Positions 21,589 to 29,741 are shown, numbered from the stretch's first letter. The stretch is DNA of 44,632 nucleotides from Parcubacteria group bacterium (GCA_016188835.1 JACPHB010000002.1:1-44632), one strand, 5' to 3'. Program-made: numbers and translations. The notes: generated from the letters alone by a model not told the origin.

Positions 21589-22749
21589 ATGCATATCCTT
21601 GGAATTGAGACATCTTGCGACGATACGGCGGTAGCAGTTGTAAAAGCGGAAGGTGGTTTAAAGAGACCGCTTTTTTCTGTTTTATCAAATATTTCTTATT
21701 CTCAAGTGGCAATTCATAAAAAATTCGGAGGCATTGTGCCTAATCTCGCTTCCCGCGCCCACTTAGAAAAAATCACCCCGACGGCCAAAACCGCACTATT
21801 GATTCCGAGAATCAATAGTGATGAGATTGATTTAATCGCAGTAACGCGAGGACCGGGGCTTTTGCCATCGCTTTTAGTTGGTGTTAATTTCGCCCGCGCC
21901 CTAGCTTACAAATGGCAAAAACCGATTATAGGAGTAAATCATATTGAAGGGCATATTTACTCCAATTGGCTACAACATTTTATTTCTACCACTTTCAGAC
22001 GATCGTCTGAAAGTGGGATAATTGAAAATTCAACATTTAGAATTATTAAATTTCCAGCGCTTATCCTTATCGTTTCCGGAGGACACACCGAATTGGTTTT
22101 AATGAAAGATTATGGAAAATACAAAATTATAGGTGAAACGTTAGACGATGCCGCCGGCGAGTGTTTTGATAAAACCGCCCGAATTTTGGGTCTTGGTTTT
22201 CCCGGCGGCCCAGCCATCGCTCAACTTGCTGATAAATGGGAAAAAAATAAACTTTTCAGAACGCATATATTGCCTATAGGACAGAAATGCGTTCATATTG
22301 AATGTGCTCATCGGCAGATTAAATTGCCCAGACCAATGATTAATTCAAAAGATTATAACTTTTCTTTTTCCGGACTTAAGACCGCGGTTTTATATTTATA
22401 TAACGACTTGGTAAAAAAATATCCAATTTCTAAAATTAGGCCCGTTCTTGCTTGTGAAATCCAAAACGCTATCGTTGATGTTCTTATCGCCAAAACCTTA
22501 ATGGCGGTAAAAAATTATAATCCAAAAACGGTAATGATTGCCGGAGGCGTTTCGGCTAACAAAAAATTGCGCGAAGAAATGTCTATAAAAATCGCGCCAT
22601 ATAAAATTCCTTTTTTTGTTCCGGAACTTTCCTATGCTACCGATAACGCCGCGATGATCGCCGCTACAGGATATTTTAATTATTTAAAAAAGAAACCCAT
22701 GCCAGATTCATGGAAAAAATTGGAAGCAAATGCTAATCTTAGACTATGA
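21589..22749 (+). CDS. tsaD: tRNA N6-adenosine threonylcarbamoyltransferase TsaD
   Basis: Catalyses the last step of t6A37 synthesis in tRNAs that read ANN codons. Seen: ILGIETSCDDTAVAVV, VAIHKKFGGIVPNLASRAH, VTRGPGLLPSLLVG, the metal-binding GVNHIEGHIYSNW, LIVSGGHTELVL, ETLDDAAGECFDKTARILGLGFPGGP, FSFSGLKTAVLY, IAGGVSANKKLREE and TDNAAMIAATG. At 386 residues it is longer than the usual 330-345 because of two in-frame inserts: about 24 residues after SNWLQH (palindrome 21989-22016) and about 21 after KNKL (palindrome 22259-22294, giving FRTHILPIGQKCVHIE). Both fall at positions where family members vary in length. The stop overlaps the valS start (ATGA). Confidence 0.95.
   Translation: MHILGIETSCDDTAVAVVKAEGGLKRPLFSVLSNISYSQVAIHKKFGGIVPNLASRAHLEKITPTAKTALLIPRINSDEIDLIAVTRGPGLLPSLLVGVNFARALAYKWQKPIIGVNHIEGHIYSNWLQHFISTTFRRSSESGIIENSTFRIIKFPALILIVSGGHTELVLMKDYGKYKIIGETLDDAAGECFDKTARILGLGFPGGPAIAQLADKWEKNKLFRTHILPIGQKCVHIECAHRQIKLPRPMINSKDYNFSFSGLKTAVLYLYNDLVKKYPISKIRPVLACEIQNAIVDVLIAKTLMAVKNYNPKTVMIAGGVSANKKLREEMSIKIAPYKIPFFVPELSYATDNAAMIAATGYFNYLKKKPMPDSWKKLEANANLRL
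21989..22016. repeat. In-frame palindromic element 1 in tsaD
   Basis: A perfect 28-bp palindrome: CCACTTTCAGAC, GATC, GTCTGAAAGTGG. Translated as part of STTFRRSSESGI between the metal-binding HIEGH region and IVSGGH. Confidence 0.85.
22259..22294. repeat. In-frame palindromic element 2 in tsaD
   Basis: Arms GAACGCAT/ATGCGTTC around the core TTGCCTATAGGA (22270-22281). The same core and arms recur in the intergenic copy at 30408-30443. Translated as RTHILPIGQKCVH. Confidence 0.85.
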
Positions 22750-24815
22750 ATTTCGACTCGCCGTACAATCCAAAAGAAACTGAAGACAAAATTTATCAGC
22801 TTTGGGAAAAGTCGGGCTTTTTTAATCCCGATAACCTGCTAAAAAGAAAAAAAAGATCTTTTACTATCGTCGTCCCCCCGCCAAATATTACCGGCTCACT
22901 TCATATGGGTCATGCCCTAAACGCGACCATTCAAGACATATTGATAAGAAAAAAAAGGATGGAAGGATATAAAACACTTTGGCTACCCGGAACAGATCAT
23001 GCCGGCATCGCCACCCAAAACATTGTTGAAAGAGAATTAAAAAAACAAGGTCTGCCCCGACATGATCTAGGTCGAGAAAAATTTTTAGAAAAAATTTGGG
23101 AATGGAAAGAAAAATACGGCAGTATCATTCTTGAACAATTCAAAAAACTCGGTTCTTCTATGGATTGGTCAAGAACCCGTTTCACAATGGATGCTGATTA
23201 TCAGGAAGCCGTCAAAGAAGCATTTCTTCACTATTATAAGCGGGGCTGGATTTACCGCGCCAAACGGGTCATCAACTGGTGTCCAAAAGACGCAACATCA
23301 CTTTCCGATCTGGAACTGGGATACAAAGAAGAACAAACTACACTCTGGCACATTAAATATCCCTTAGCGGAAAAATCTAAATTTATTATTGTCGCAACTA
23401 CACGACCCGAAACAATGCTTGGCGATACCGCCATAGCGGTCAATCCTAAAGACAATCGCTATAAAAATCTTATTGGCGAAGAAGTTATTCTGCCAATCAA
23501 AAACAGAAAAATTCCCATTATCGGCGATCGGGCAGTGGATATGAATTTCGGAACGGGAGCAGTCAAAGTAACTCCAGCTCATGATATTACCGACGCGGAA
23601 ATCGGAAACCGCCACAACCTTGAGTTTAAAGAAGTCATTGATTCCCGCGGCCGCATGACTGCCGAAGCCGGAAAAATTTGCGAAGGCCTGAAAACAACCG
23701 AATACCGCATAAAAATTATTGAAGAATTGAAATCACAAAATTTAATTGTTAAAGAAGAACCATATAAGCACAATGTAGCCGTTTGCTATCGTTGCGATTC
23801 CACGATTGAACCCATTCCGAGTTTGCAATGGTTTTTGAAAATGGATAAATTGGCTAAAATAGCGACGCAAGCCGTTAAATCCGGAAAAGTAAAATTTCAC
23901 CCGAAACGATGGGAAAAAACATATTTTTCATGGCTTAAAAACGTCCGTGACTGGACTATTTCCCGCCAAATCTGGTGGGGACATAAAATTCCTTTGGATG
24001 GAGAAAATGATATCTTAGACACCTGGTTTTCGTCCGCCTTATGGCCTTTTGCGACACTGGGCTGGCCTAAAAAAACCGCTGGCATGAAAAATTTTTACCC
24101 GACCAATGTTCTTTCAACGGCTCGAGATATCATCAATCTTTGGGTATCCAGAATGATTTTTTCCGGTTTGGAATTCACAAATAAAACTCCTTTTTCTGAT
24201 GTTATTATTCACGGGACCATATTGACTAAAGATGGCAAAAGAATGTCTAAATCGCTCGGCACCGGCATTGATCCCATACTTTTAATTGATAAATATGGCG
24301 CCGACGCGCTTCGTTTCGGCTTGATTTGGCAATCCTTAGGAAACCAAGATATCCATTGGTCCGAAGAACACGTTTTAGCCGGCAAAAAGTTCTGCAATAA
24401 AATATGGAACGCAACGCGGTTTGTTCTGCTCAACAAACCGCCGCAGATAAATGCTGATAAACTGCGCAGATTAACGCAGAAAAATAAAAATTTAACGGCA
24501 GTAGATAAAAAAATTCTTAATGGTCTTAAAAAAACAACGCAAGAAGTAAATAATTTGATTAATAAATACGAGTTCGGGCACGCGCTTCACAAACTTTATG
24601 ACTTTTTTTGGCATGAGTACGCCGACATTTATATTGAAACCGCTAAAAAACAACTCGCCGACAATAAATTAAAATCTTCAACTCAAAATATACTTTTAAA
24701 AGTCCATACCGATCTGCTAAAATTACTTCATCCATTTTTGCCGTTTATCACCGAAGAAATATGGAGCGCGTTCAATAAAAAAAATTTACTATTAATAGAG
24801 AACTGGCCGGATTAA
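22746..24815 (+). CDS. valS: Valyl-tRNA synthetase, compact form
   Basis: Charges tRNA-Val. Seen: PPPNITGSLHMGHALN (HIGH motif), LWLPGTDHAGIATQ, INWCPKDATSLSDLE, editing domain with ATTRPETMLGDTAIAVNP and GTGAVKVTPAHD, RDWTISRQIWWGHKIP, DILDTWFSSALWPFATLGWP, DGKRMSKSLGTGIDP (KMSKS). It has 689 residues against the usual 850-900. Two parts are missing: the Cys-rich stretch normally between GHKIP and the DTWFSS block is cut to LDGEN, and the C-terminal coiled-coil arm that grips tRNA is absent, the protein ending soon after FITEEIWSAF. Both edges are clean with no downstream remnant, so it appears to be a genuine reduced enzyme. The start overlaps the tsaD stop. Confidence 0.93.
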   Translation: MNFDSPYNPKETEDKIYQLWEKSGFFNPDNLLKRKKRSFTIVVPPPNITGSLHMGHALNATIQDILIRKKRMEGYKTLWLPGTDHAGIATQNIVERELKKQGLPRHDLGREKFLEKIWEWKEKYGSIILEQFKKLGSSMDWSRTRFTMDADYQEAVKEAFLHYYKRGWIYRAKRVINWCPKDATSLSDLELGYKEEQTTLWHIKYPLAEKSKFIIVATTRPETMLGDTAIAVNPKDNRYKNLIGEEVILPIKNRKIPIIGDRAVDMNFGTGAVKVTPAHDITDAEIGNRHNLEFKEVIDSRGRMTAEAGKICEGLKTTEYRIKIIEELKSQNLIVKEEPYKHNVAVCYRCDSTIEPIPSLQWFLKMDKLAKIATQAVKSGKVKFHPKRWEKTYFSWLKNVRDWTISRQIWWGHKIPLDGENDILDTWFSSALWPFATLGWPKKTAGMKNFYPTNVLSTARDIINLWVSRMIFSGLEFTNKTPFSDVIIHGTILTKDGKRMSKSLGTGIDPILLIDKYGADALRFGLIWQSLGNQDIHWSEEHVLAGKKFCNKIWNATRFVLLNKPPQINADKLRRLTQKNKNLTAVDKKILNGLKKTTQEVNNLINKYEFGHALHKLYDFFWHEYADIYIETAKKQLADNKLKSSTQNILLKVHTDLLKLLHPFLPFITEEIWSAFNKKNLLLIENWPD

Positions 24816-24817
24816 CA

Positions 24818-25543
24818 ATGAAAAACATTTATTCTTTAATGCCTGTTATTACTTTGGCTGTTTTGCCGAGTTTAGTGTGGCTATTTTTTTATCTTAAAGA
24901 AGATTTGCACCCGGAACCAAGGTACTGGCTTTTTACAATTTTTGTTATGGGCGTCGCCTTAGCACCGCTTGTTATTTTTTTGGAGATGGGTTTAAACAAA
25001 TGGGGAAACGGAGCGCTAATATTCCTTATAGCACCGCTCGTTGAAGAAGCAGCTAAATATGGCGTGGTTCATTTGGCTTTAAATAAAAATCCGGTTTTAG
25101 ACGAACCGGTTGACGGCATGATTTACGTTATTGTTGCCGCCTTGGGTTTCGCGGCCATTGAAAATGTTTTTGCTATTTTTTCCTTTATTCCGGTGGGATC
25201 GTCCGGCTACTTAAGCGCCGCGTTTAATTTTATGTCAATGCGTTTTATAAGCGCCGTGGCTTTGCATGGTTTGGCTTCCGGCATCGCCGGTTATTATTTT
25301 GCCAAGTTTTATTTCATAGAAAAAAATCCGATTTTAATTTTAAAAGGCCTGTTTTTGGCAACTGTTCTTCACGGGATTTACAACTTTCTTATAACAAAAA
25401 ACGGGGAAACGTTCCCGTTAATTTTAACTGGAATCATTTTGGGCGCCGCCGCGGTTTTGGTGATTTACCTTTTTAACCGTTTAAAACACTATAAAGTTTA
25501 TCAACAGGTAATAGTTGACGAAGCAGTTCAAAATAAAATATAA
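24818..25543 (+). CDS. prsW: PrsW-family intramembrane glutamic protease
   Basis: A polytopic membrane protein of 241 residues with about seven to eight hydrophobic segments. The PrsW catalytic signatures are present: APLVEEAAKYGVV (EExxK), AALGFAAIENVFAIF, ALHGLASGIAGYYF and TVLHGIYNFLI, with the glutamates and histidines facing the membrane interior. In Bacillus PrsW starts cleavage of an anti-sigma factor; no anti-sigma gene is nearby here, so the substrate is unknown. It starts 2 bp after valS and is the third gene of the tsaD-valS-prsW operon. The family call is good, the physiological role an inference. Confidence 0.88.
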   Translation: MKNIYSLMPVITLAVLPSLVWLFFYLKEDLHPEPRYWLFTIFVMGVALAPLVIFLEMGLNKWGNGALIFLIAPLVEEAAKYGVVHLALNKNPVLDEPVDGMIYVIVAALGFAAIENVFAIFSFIPVGSSGYLSAAFNFMSMRFISAVALHGLASGIAGYYFAKFYFIEKNPILILKGLFLATVLHGIYNFLITKNGETFPLILTGIILGAAAVLVIYLFNRLKHYKVYQQVIVDEAVQNKI

Positions 25544-25552
25544 TTTAATCAT

Positions 25553-25633
25553 CAGCGAATAACGAATTACTAACGAATAAACGAATAATGAAGGAATAAA
25601 GAATTCGTAAATTCGCAATAAGATTCGTTATTA
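25553..25633. repeat. AT-rich repeat patch before hsp20
   Basis: GAATAA/CGAATAA occurs at least four times in direct orientation (from 25557), and the inverse TTCGTTATTAG follows at 25625. No gene, promoter or terminator is evident in this 91-bp gap. Confidence 0.5.
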
Positions 25634-25637
25634 GTTG

Positions 25638-26090
25638 ATGAAGCAAAAGCGTATGTCATTTTTAGAAAAATTAACCGGCCCTTTAAGCCGAGAAAAAGAC
25701 GAAAATAAAATTATGCCGGAATCAAAAGAACAAAACTGGTCGCCAAGCGAAACCGAAGGCCAACTTTCCATTGATGTGTTTCAAACGCCGGTTGACATAG
25801 TTATCAAATCAACCATTGCCGGCGTTAAACCCGAAGACTTGGATATCGCCATTACCAACGATATGGTCACGATTCGCGGCCGCAGGGAAAGCGATGATAG
25901 TTTGGGAAAAGATGATTATTTTTACCAGGAATGCTATTGGGGCCCGTTTTCTCGCTCTATTATTTTGCCGGTTGACGTTCAAACCGATAAGTCGCTCGCC
26001 ACTTTAAAAAACGGCGTATTGACAATTAAACTCCCCAAATCCGAAAAAATCAAAACCAAAAAGATAGAAATAAAACACCACGAGGAGTAA
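25638..26090 (+). CDS. Hsp20/alpha-crystallin small heat-shock protein
   Basis: An ATP-independent chaperone that holds unfolding proteins, 150 residues. The alpha-crystallin domain spans about residues 48-140: LSIDVFQTPVDIVIKSTIAGVKPEDLDIAI, MVTIRGRRE, FYQECYWGPFSRSIILPVDV, and the closing ATLKNGVLTIKLPK. The C-terminus ends in a Lys/His-rich tail without a clear I-x-I anchor. Possible starts are TTG 25635, ATG 25638 and ATG 25653 (MSFLEKL); none has a Shine-Dalgarno, so the start is uncertain. No CIRCE-like heat-shock operator was seen upstream; the gap holds only CGAATAA repeats. Confidence 0.9.
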   Translation: MKQKRMSFLEKLTGPLSREKDENKIMPESKEQNWSPSETEGQLSIDVFQTPVDIVIKSTIAGVKPEDLDIAITNDMVTIRGRRESDDSLGKDDYFYQECYWGPFSRSIILPVDVQTDKSLATLKNGVLTIKLPKSEKIKTKKIEIKHHEE

Positions 26091-26094
26091 AGTG

Positions 26095-26176
26095 TGCTCG
26101 GGGGGAGATTTGAACTCCCATGCCTTGCGGCGCTAGCTCCTAAGGCTAGTGCGTCTGCCAATTTCGCCACCCGAGC
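26095..26176 (-). tRNA. tRNA-Leu (anticodon TAG)
   Basis: Class II tRNA on the minus strand: acceptor GCTCGGG/CCCGAGC, anticodon stem CTAGC/GCTAG with loop CTTAGGA, variable arm, T-arm GGGAG TTCAAAT CTCCC, discriminator A, CCA not encoded. Confidence 0.95.
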
Positions 26177-26220
26177 ATATAAATTAAAAATATTATACAA
26201 GTTTTTCGTCATTCTGTAAA

Positions 26221-26257
26221 CCAAAATCTCCCGCTATGGCGGGAGATTTTGGTTTTT
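26221..26257 (+). terminator. Strong 14-bp hairpin terminator, repeat-derived
   Basis: CCAAAATCTCCCGC (26221-26234) pairs perfectly with 26239-26252 around a TATG loop, then TTTTT on the plus strand. It can end transcription from hsp20; the central CCCGC/GCGGG resembles other elements here. It also lies just past the pilin gene on the minus strand. Confidence 0.75.
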
Positions 26258-26272
26258 CGGATTTCAACCTAT

Positions 26273-26626
26273 TTAAAACGATGCTCTGAAGAACGATTCA
26301 AGAAACGGCCTAAACGAGTAGGTCAGAATAGCTACCGCCAAACCGACGATAGCGTAAATCAAAACGGTTTTTGATTTGGCCAAAGTGGTTTCGCTGGCGC
26401 CCGCCGTCATATACAAAATCGCCGCGTAGAAAAGCATGATAAGAGAAATGACAAAGATAATGCCCGCTAACCAATTAAAAACAGCAGTGATTATCCTAGT
26501 AATGTCTGTTGGGCTGGTAATAATCGGCCCGGGAACCCCAACTTGCGCCATTGCTAAAAGCGGCAAAAGCAAAGAAAGTCCTAAACCAGCGCCAATTCCC
26601 GCTTTTTTAAGAAAATTTTTATTCAT
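26273..26626 (-). CDS. VirB2/TrbC-like pilin-type membrane protein, 117 aa
   Basis: Small membrane protein with a signal peptide (MNKNFLKKAGIGAGLGLSLLLPLLAMAQ) and two hydrophobic helices (about residues 45-72 and 85-105: IITAVFNWLAGIIFVISLIMLFYAAILYMTAG and TVLIYAIVGLAVAILTYSF), separated by a short basic turn KSK. This is the layout of type IV secretion pilins of the VirB2/TrbC group, very common in CPR genomes. Last of the group 30275-26273, 82 bp after its paralogue. No ATPase or channel gene of a secretion system is in the window, so assembly partners must lie elsewhere. Confidence 0.7.
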   Translation of the reverse strand: MNKNFLKKAGIGAGLGLSLLLPLLAMAQVGVPGPIITSPTDITRIITAVFNWLAGIIFVISLIMLFYAAILYMTAGASETTLAKSKTVLIYAIVGLAVAILTYSFRPFLESFFRASF

Positions 26627-26644
26627 AAATTATTTAATGATTAA

Positions 26645-26683
26645 CTCCGACGCTTCGGTCGGAGTCCCGACTTTTACGTCGGG
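26645..26683. repeat. Double-hairpin repeat between the pilin genes
   Basis: Two adjoining hairpins: CTCCGAC/GTCGGAG (26645-26651, 26658-26664) and CCCGAC/GTCGGG (26666-26671, 26678-26683). The first 27 nt are identical to 44206-44232 inside rluD. Confidence 0.85.
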
Positions 26684-26708
26684 ATTATTAATTTTTATCG
26701 ACCTCAAA

Positions 26709-27050
26709 TTAAAAATTGCCTTTTAAGAAATTTTGGATGAGAAGCGCCACCCCGTCGGCAAGTATTAAAACCGCCAGACCTATTATAGCATACCACAAAG
26801 TTTGCCGCGCCAGAGTTACTCTTGTCTGACTACCTCCGGAGGTCATGAAAAGAAAAGCCGACCAAAGAACCACAATAGTCGCAAGAACAGTACCAATCCC
26901 CAAAAGCCAAGAAGCAATTTTGACAATTAATGTAGGAATATCACTGCCGCCACTTCCCAAGGGGTTAGGTATTTCAATCGCTATTGTTATATTGGTTATT
27001 ATAGCAAAAAACAGGAAAAATAGTAAAAAAGTTTTCATTGTTGGTATCAT
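26709..27050 (-). CDS. VirB2/TrbC-like pilin-type membrane protein, 113 aa
   Basis: Paralogue of the gene at 26273. N-terminal signal (MKTFLLFFLFFAIITNITIA), a short Gly/Ser-rich linker IPNPLGSGGSD, then two membrane helices (IASWLLGIGTVLATIVVLWSAFLFMTSGG and WYAIIGLAVLILADGVALLI) with the turn QTRVTLARQ. The motif FLFMTSGGSQ is nearly repeated in the fusion protein upstream (FLFLFSGGSQ). Alternative start at 27038 (MKTFLL). It follows the pilin-protease gene by 51 bp, where a short ACCGC/GCGGT hairpin lies. Confidence 0.7.
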   Translation of the reverse strand: MIPTMKTFLLFFLFFAIITNITIAIEIPNPLGSGGSDIPTLIVKIASWLLGIGTVLATIVVLWSAFLFMTSGGSQTRVTLARQTLWYAIIGLAVLILADGVALLIQNFLKGNF

Positions 27051-27101
27051 AACAATTAATTATTTCTCTGTGAATAGTACTGGTTGACTTTACCGCAATG
27101 A

Positions 27102-28403
27102 TTAACGCGGTGGTATATTCTTAATATATCCTTTATTCTTAAGATATTCGTACTTTTTTGCAAGAATTTCATCTTTAGGCCCATTTCCAGTATAAGCCAT
27201 GCGATAGGCATCATCACCCAAGGTCGCTACAGTGATGGTCTCGGCCAAATCTTCTGCCTTATTCGTTTTTGCATAATCGCTGACAAAGGCGCCCGCTTCT
27301 TTTGCGTCAAAATAAATCTCTTCCCATTCAATGTCACCGCCATGCCGCCCGCTATTCAATGCACCATCTCTCTGATGCGCAAGTTCATGGACTAAAGTTT
27401 CTTTAATACTATAACTAGTCTCCCCGCCAGCGATGCTGCCGAGCACCATCGTATTGTTATTTTCTACATTACTGACAAAACTCCGACCGTCTTGGAAATT
27501 CTTGGGATCGCCGCCGCTTGCTATTACCATTTGATCATGCATTTCTTGATTTGCCGAAACAAGAATATAGCTGTTTTTCAGGTTTTTATATTCGTCCGGC
27601 AATTGAGCATATACCAAATCGAGTCCCTCCCTAAGCTTAACCGCGTTTTGCATGGGGATATCCCCGCCGATAATAAATACGTTCGGATATTTATCGCGAA
27701 CATAAGCTATACCAGTTCCTTCCGAAAGATCAAAAGTTGTCGTTTTGCTTTCCGACTCATCAACAACCGTAACAACATCAGTTTTGGTATCAACGGCGAT
27801 ATGTACATCATCAAAAATATGATCACTAAAATCAATTGTGCCGCCGCCGGGATTTCCTCCACCTGGGTTTTCGCCACCCGAAGATTTGCTAATTTCACAA
27901 CTAATTTGATTCCAGGGTGTTGGGAAGGGGCCGGGTTTTCCGATAACGGTAAAAAAGTTGATAACGGTATTTAACACCAGCCAGGAACCCAAAACCCAGA
28001 CCAGGCCCCAAACCAAAAGCCATAATTTACTTTTAGCATCGGTAATGTTTTTTTGCGAGCCGCCGGAAAAAAGAAAAAGAAAGCCGATATATATCGCCAT
28101 CAAAGTTACCAGGGATGTGCTCATTAGAAGCAGAAAATTAATGATGTTTTGGAGTAATTTATAAAAATGGCAAACCGTGCAGGGAGCGGAAGCATAGCTT
28201 GTATCGCAAGGCACAATGCCTTTTAAAAAATCAAAATTGCCAATAACCTGCGCCGATACCGGGACGGCAGTAAATAATAATGTTGCAACAAGAAAAAAAC
28301 CAGAAAATAAGAAAAAATAAAATTCCTTAGCCCCAAATTTGCTTCGCAAATTTGGCTCGCCCCCGCCTAGAATTTTATTTTTCCTTATTTTCTGGTTTTT
28401 CAT
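27102..28403 (-). CDS. Fusion of VirB2/TrbC-like pilin module and zinc metalloprotease, 433 aa
   Basis: Two modules in one chain. Residues 1-170: signal peptide (FFLFSGFFLVATLLFTAVPVSA), a Cys pair region (VPCDTSYASAPCTVC), then the two-helix pilin-like segment LLLMSTSLVTLMAIYIGFLFLFSGGSQ and LWLLVWGLVWVLGSWLVLNT. A Gly/Pro-rich hinge (GGENPGGGNPGGG) follows. Residues 190-433 form a zincin: SIKETLVHELAHQRDGA (HExxH) with downstream EEIYFDAKEAGAFVSDYA and EDLAETITVAT supplying candidate third ligands. The N-terminal region contains a palindromic insert (28333-28355). It lies 10 bp after the solute-binding protein gene. A membrane-tethered surface protease processing pilins or host proteins is plausible but unproved. 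Confidence 0.75.
   Translation of the reverse strand: MKNQKIRKNKILGGGEPNLRSKFGAKEFYFFLFSGFFLVATLLFTAVPVSAQVIGNFDFLKGIVPCDTSYASAPCTVCHFYKLLQNIINFLLLMSTSLVTLMAIYIGFLFLFSGGSQKNITDAKSKLWLLVWGLVWVLGSWLVLNTVINFFTVIGKPGPFPTPWNQISCEISKSSGGENPGGGNPGGGTIDFSDHIFDDVHIAVDTKTDVVTVVDESESKTTTFDLSEGTGIAYVRDKYPNVFIIGGDIPMQNAVKLREGLDLVYAQLPDEYKNLKNSYILVSANQEMHDQMVIASGGDPKNFQDGRSFVSNVENNNTMVLGSIAGGETSYSIKETLVHELAHQRDGALNSGRHGGDIEWEEIYFDAKEAGAFVSDYAKTNKAEDLAETITVATLGDDAYRMAYTGNGPKDEILAKKYEYLKNKGYIKNIPPR
28333..28355. repeat. In-frame palindromic element in the pilin-protease gene
   Basis: CCAAATTTGC, TTC, GCAAATTTGG: perfect 10-bp arms. Translated as EPNLRSKFGAK, just before the hydrophobic core of the signal peptide. 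Confidence 0.8.
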
Positions 28404-28413
28404 TTTAGTTGAT

Positions 28414-29736
28414 TTATCTTCTCATTAAAGACGTAACTCTTGCCGCCGCCTCAGAAATCGCTTCCGATGGTTTGGCGCCGGATAAAACCACCGAATTAAT
28501 CATATTTTTAAAAATACCGGCTATGGCGTCGGGATCAACCCGATACCAATTGGTCGCCGACAAAACTGCTTCGGAAAAAACGCCCAAATCCGGCGACGAT
28601 AACTCTTTGGCTAATACGTCGCGCCGCGCCGCCGGCCTCAAGGTTTTTTCGGAAAATGACTTATTGATATCATGGGTGGTTAAAAATACTAAAAATTTCC
28701 AGGCGACTTCAGAATGTTTTGACGCCAAAGGAACGCTGTAACCCCAAAAGTCGCCGTAATTTATGGTCTTAGACGCCCCTTTTAACTGAGGCATTGGCGC
28801 TACGCCAAAACGCAAATTAGGCGATTTTTGCTTCAATTGATTTACATTTAAAGCATAATCAAAAATAATGGCGGTTTGACCAGTTGTAAACGCGTCAAAA
28901 GAATTGGGAAATTTGTCGTTCCAAGAGTAAGCGTTAGATTTGGGGCTGCTAAAGTCGGTATAGAATCTTAAAGCTGATTCGCCGGGGCTGTAAATTAAAC
29001 CATTTACCAAAATTTGGTCGCTAAAAACTGCCGCCTTGCCATCGTCGCTTATCATTTTAGCCCCGCTCTGAAGCATTAATAAACTTAAAATGTCAGTACT
29101 ATTATTTATATTGTTAGCCGTCCCGATCGCCGCTCCCGATTTTGTCAGATTGCCGAATTTGTCTTTTTTAGAAAGTTTGGCAGCAACCTTAATAAATTCA
29201 TCCCAATTTTTAGGCGGCGCGGCAACGGCTGCCGTGTTAAACAGATCTTTATTGTAAATCATTGCCAAAGCGTCGGCCCAAACTGGAAGAGCGTAAATCT
29301 GATTTTTAGCAACAAAGTCGGTTGTGGCAACATCAATAAACGTGTCCTGAAAATCCCTTAAACTCATCACCTCTTGGGGCAAAGGGGAAACTTTGTTGCC
29401 ATGCTTCGGCAGCCACGAAGAATGAAACATTATGATATCCGGCGACTTGCCCGAAGCCAACGCTTCTAAAAGCGCCTTCTCGTATGTTTCGGGATTCATT
29501 AAAATGTAGTTGAAAGAAACACCGGGATTTTCTTTTTTAAAATTGTTAAAAATCGTTTGCCATATCCACAGATCATCGTAAAGGCCCCAAAATTCCAGAG
29601 TAACCGGCTCTTGGCCGGCCGGGCGCGAACCGGGAAGAAAACCGAAAAAAACTGACGCTAAAAGCAAGAAAATAACAACAATAGCGCCGACCATTATTAG
29701 CATGCCTTTAGTTATTTGATAAGTTCCTATATACAT
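28414..29736 (-). CDS. ABC-type sugar-binding protein, membrane-anchored, 440 aa
   Basis: Extracytoplasmic solute-binding protein of the family-1 (maltose-binding type) fold. An N-terminal helix (MLIMVGAIVVIFLLLASVFFGF) anchors it; there is no lipobox Cys, so it is held by an uncleaved segment. Seen: VTLEFWGLYDDLWIWQTIFNNFKKENPGVSFNYI, ALASGKSPDIIMFHSSWLP, YALPVWADALAMIYNKDLF, PPKNWDEFIKVAAKLS, FTTGQTAIIFDYALNV, INYGDFWGYSVPLASKHSEVAWKFLVFLT. No permease or ATPase gene is adjacent, as is frequent in CPR genomes. It lies between the methyltransferase (5 bp upstream) and the pilin-protease (10 bp downstream), suggesting one transcript. Confidence 0.88.
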   Translation of the reverse strand: MYIGTYQITKGMLIMVGAIVVIFLLLASVFFGFLPGSRPAGQEPVTLEFWGLYDDLWIWQTIFNNFKKENPGVSFNYILMNPETYEKALLEALASGKSPDIIMFHSSWLPKHGNKVSPLPQEVMSLRDFQDTFIDVATTDFVAKNQIYALPVWADALAMIYNKDLFNTAAVAAPPKNWDEFIKVAAKLSKKDKFGNLTKSGAAIGTANNINNSTDILSLLMLQSGAKMISDDGKAAVFSDQILVNGLIYSPGESALRFYTDFSSPKSNAYSWNDKFPNSFDAFTTGQTAIIFDYALNVNQLKQKSPNLRFGVAPMPQLKGASKTINYGDFWGYSVPLASKHSEVAWKFLVFLTTHDINKSFSEKTLRPAARRDVLAKELSSPDLGVFSEAVLSATNWYRVDPDAIAGIFKNMINSVVLSGAKPSEAISEAAARVTSLMRR

Positions 29737-29741
29737 AAAAA

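Noticed and set aside
25553..25633. CRISPR-like array of CGAATAA units
   Set aside because: Units are only 6-7 bp with irregular short spacing and no cas genes.
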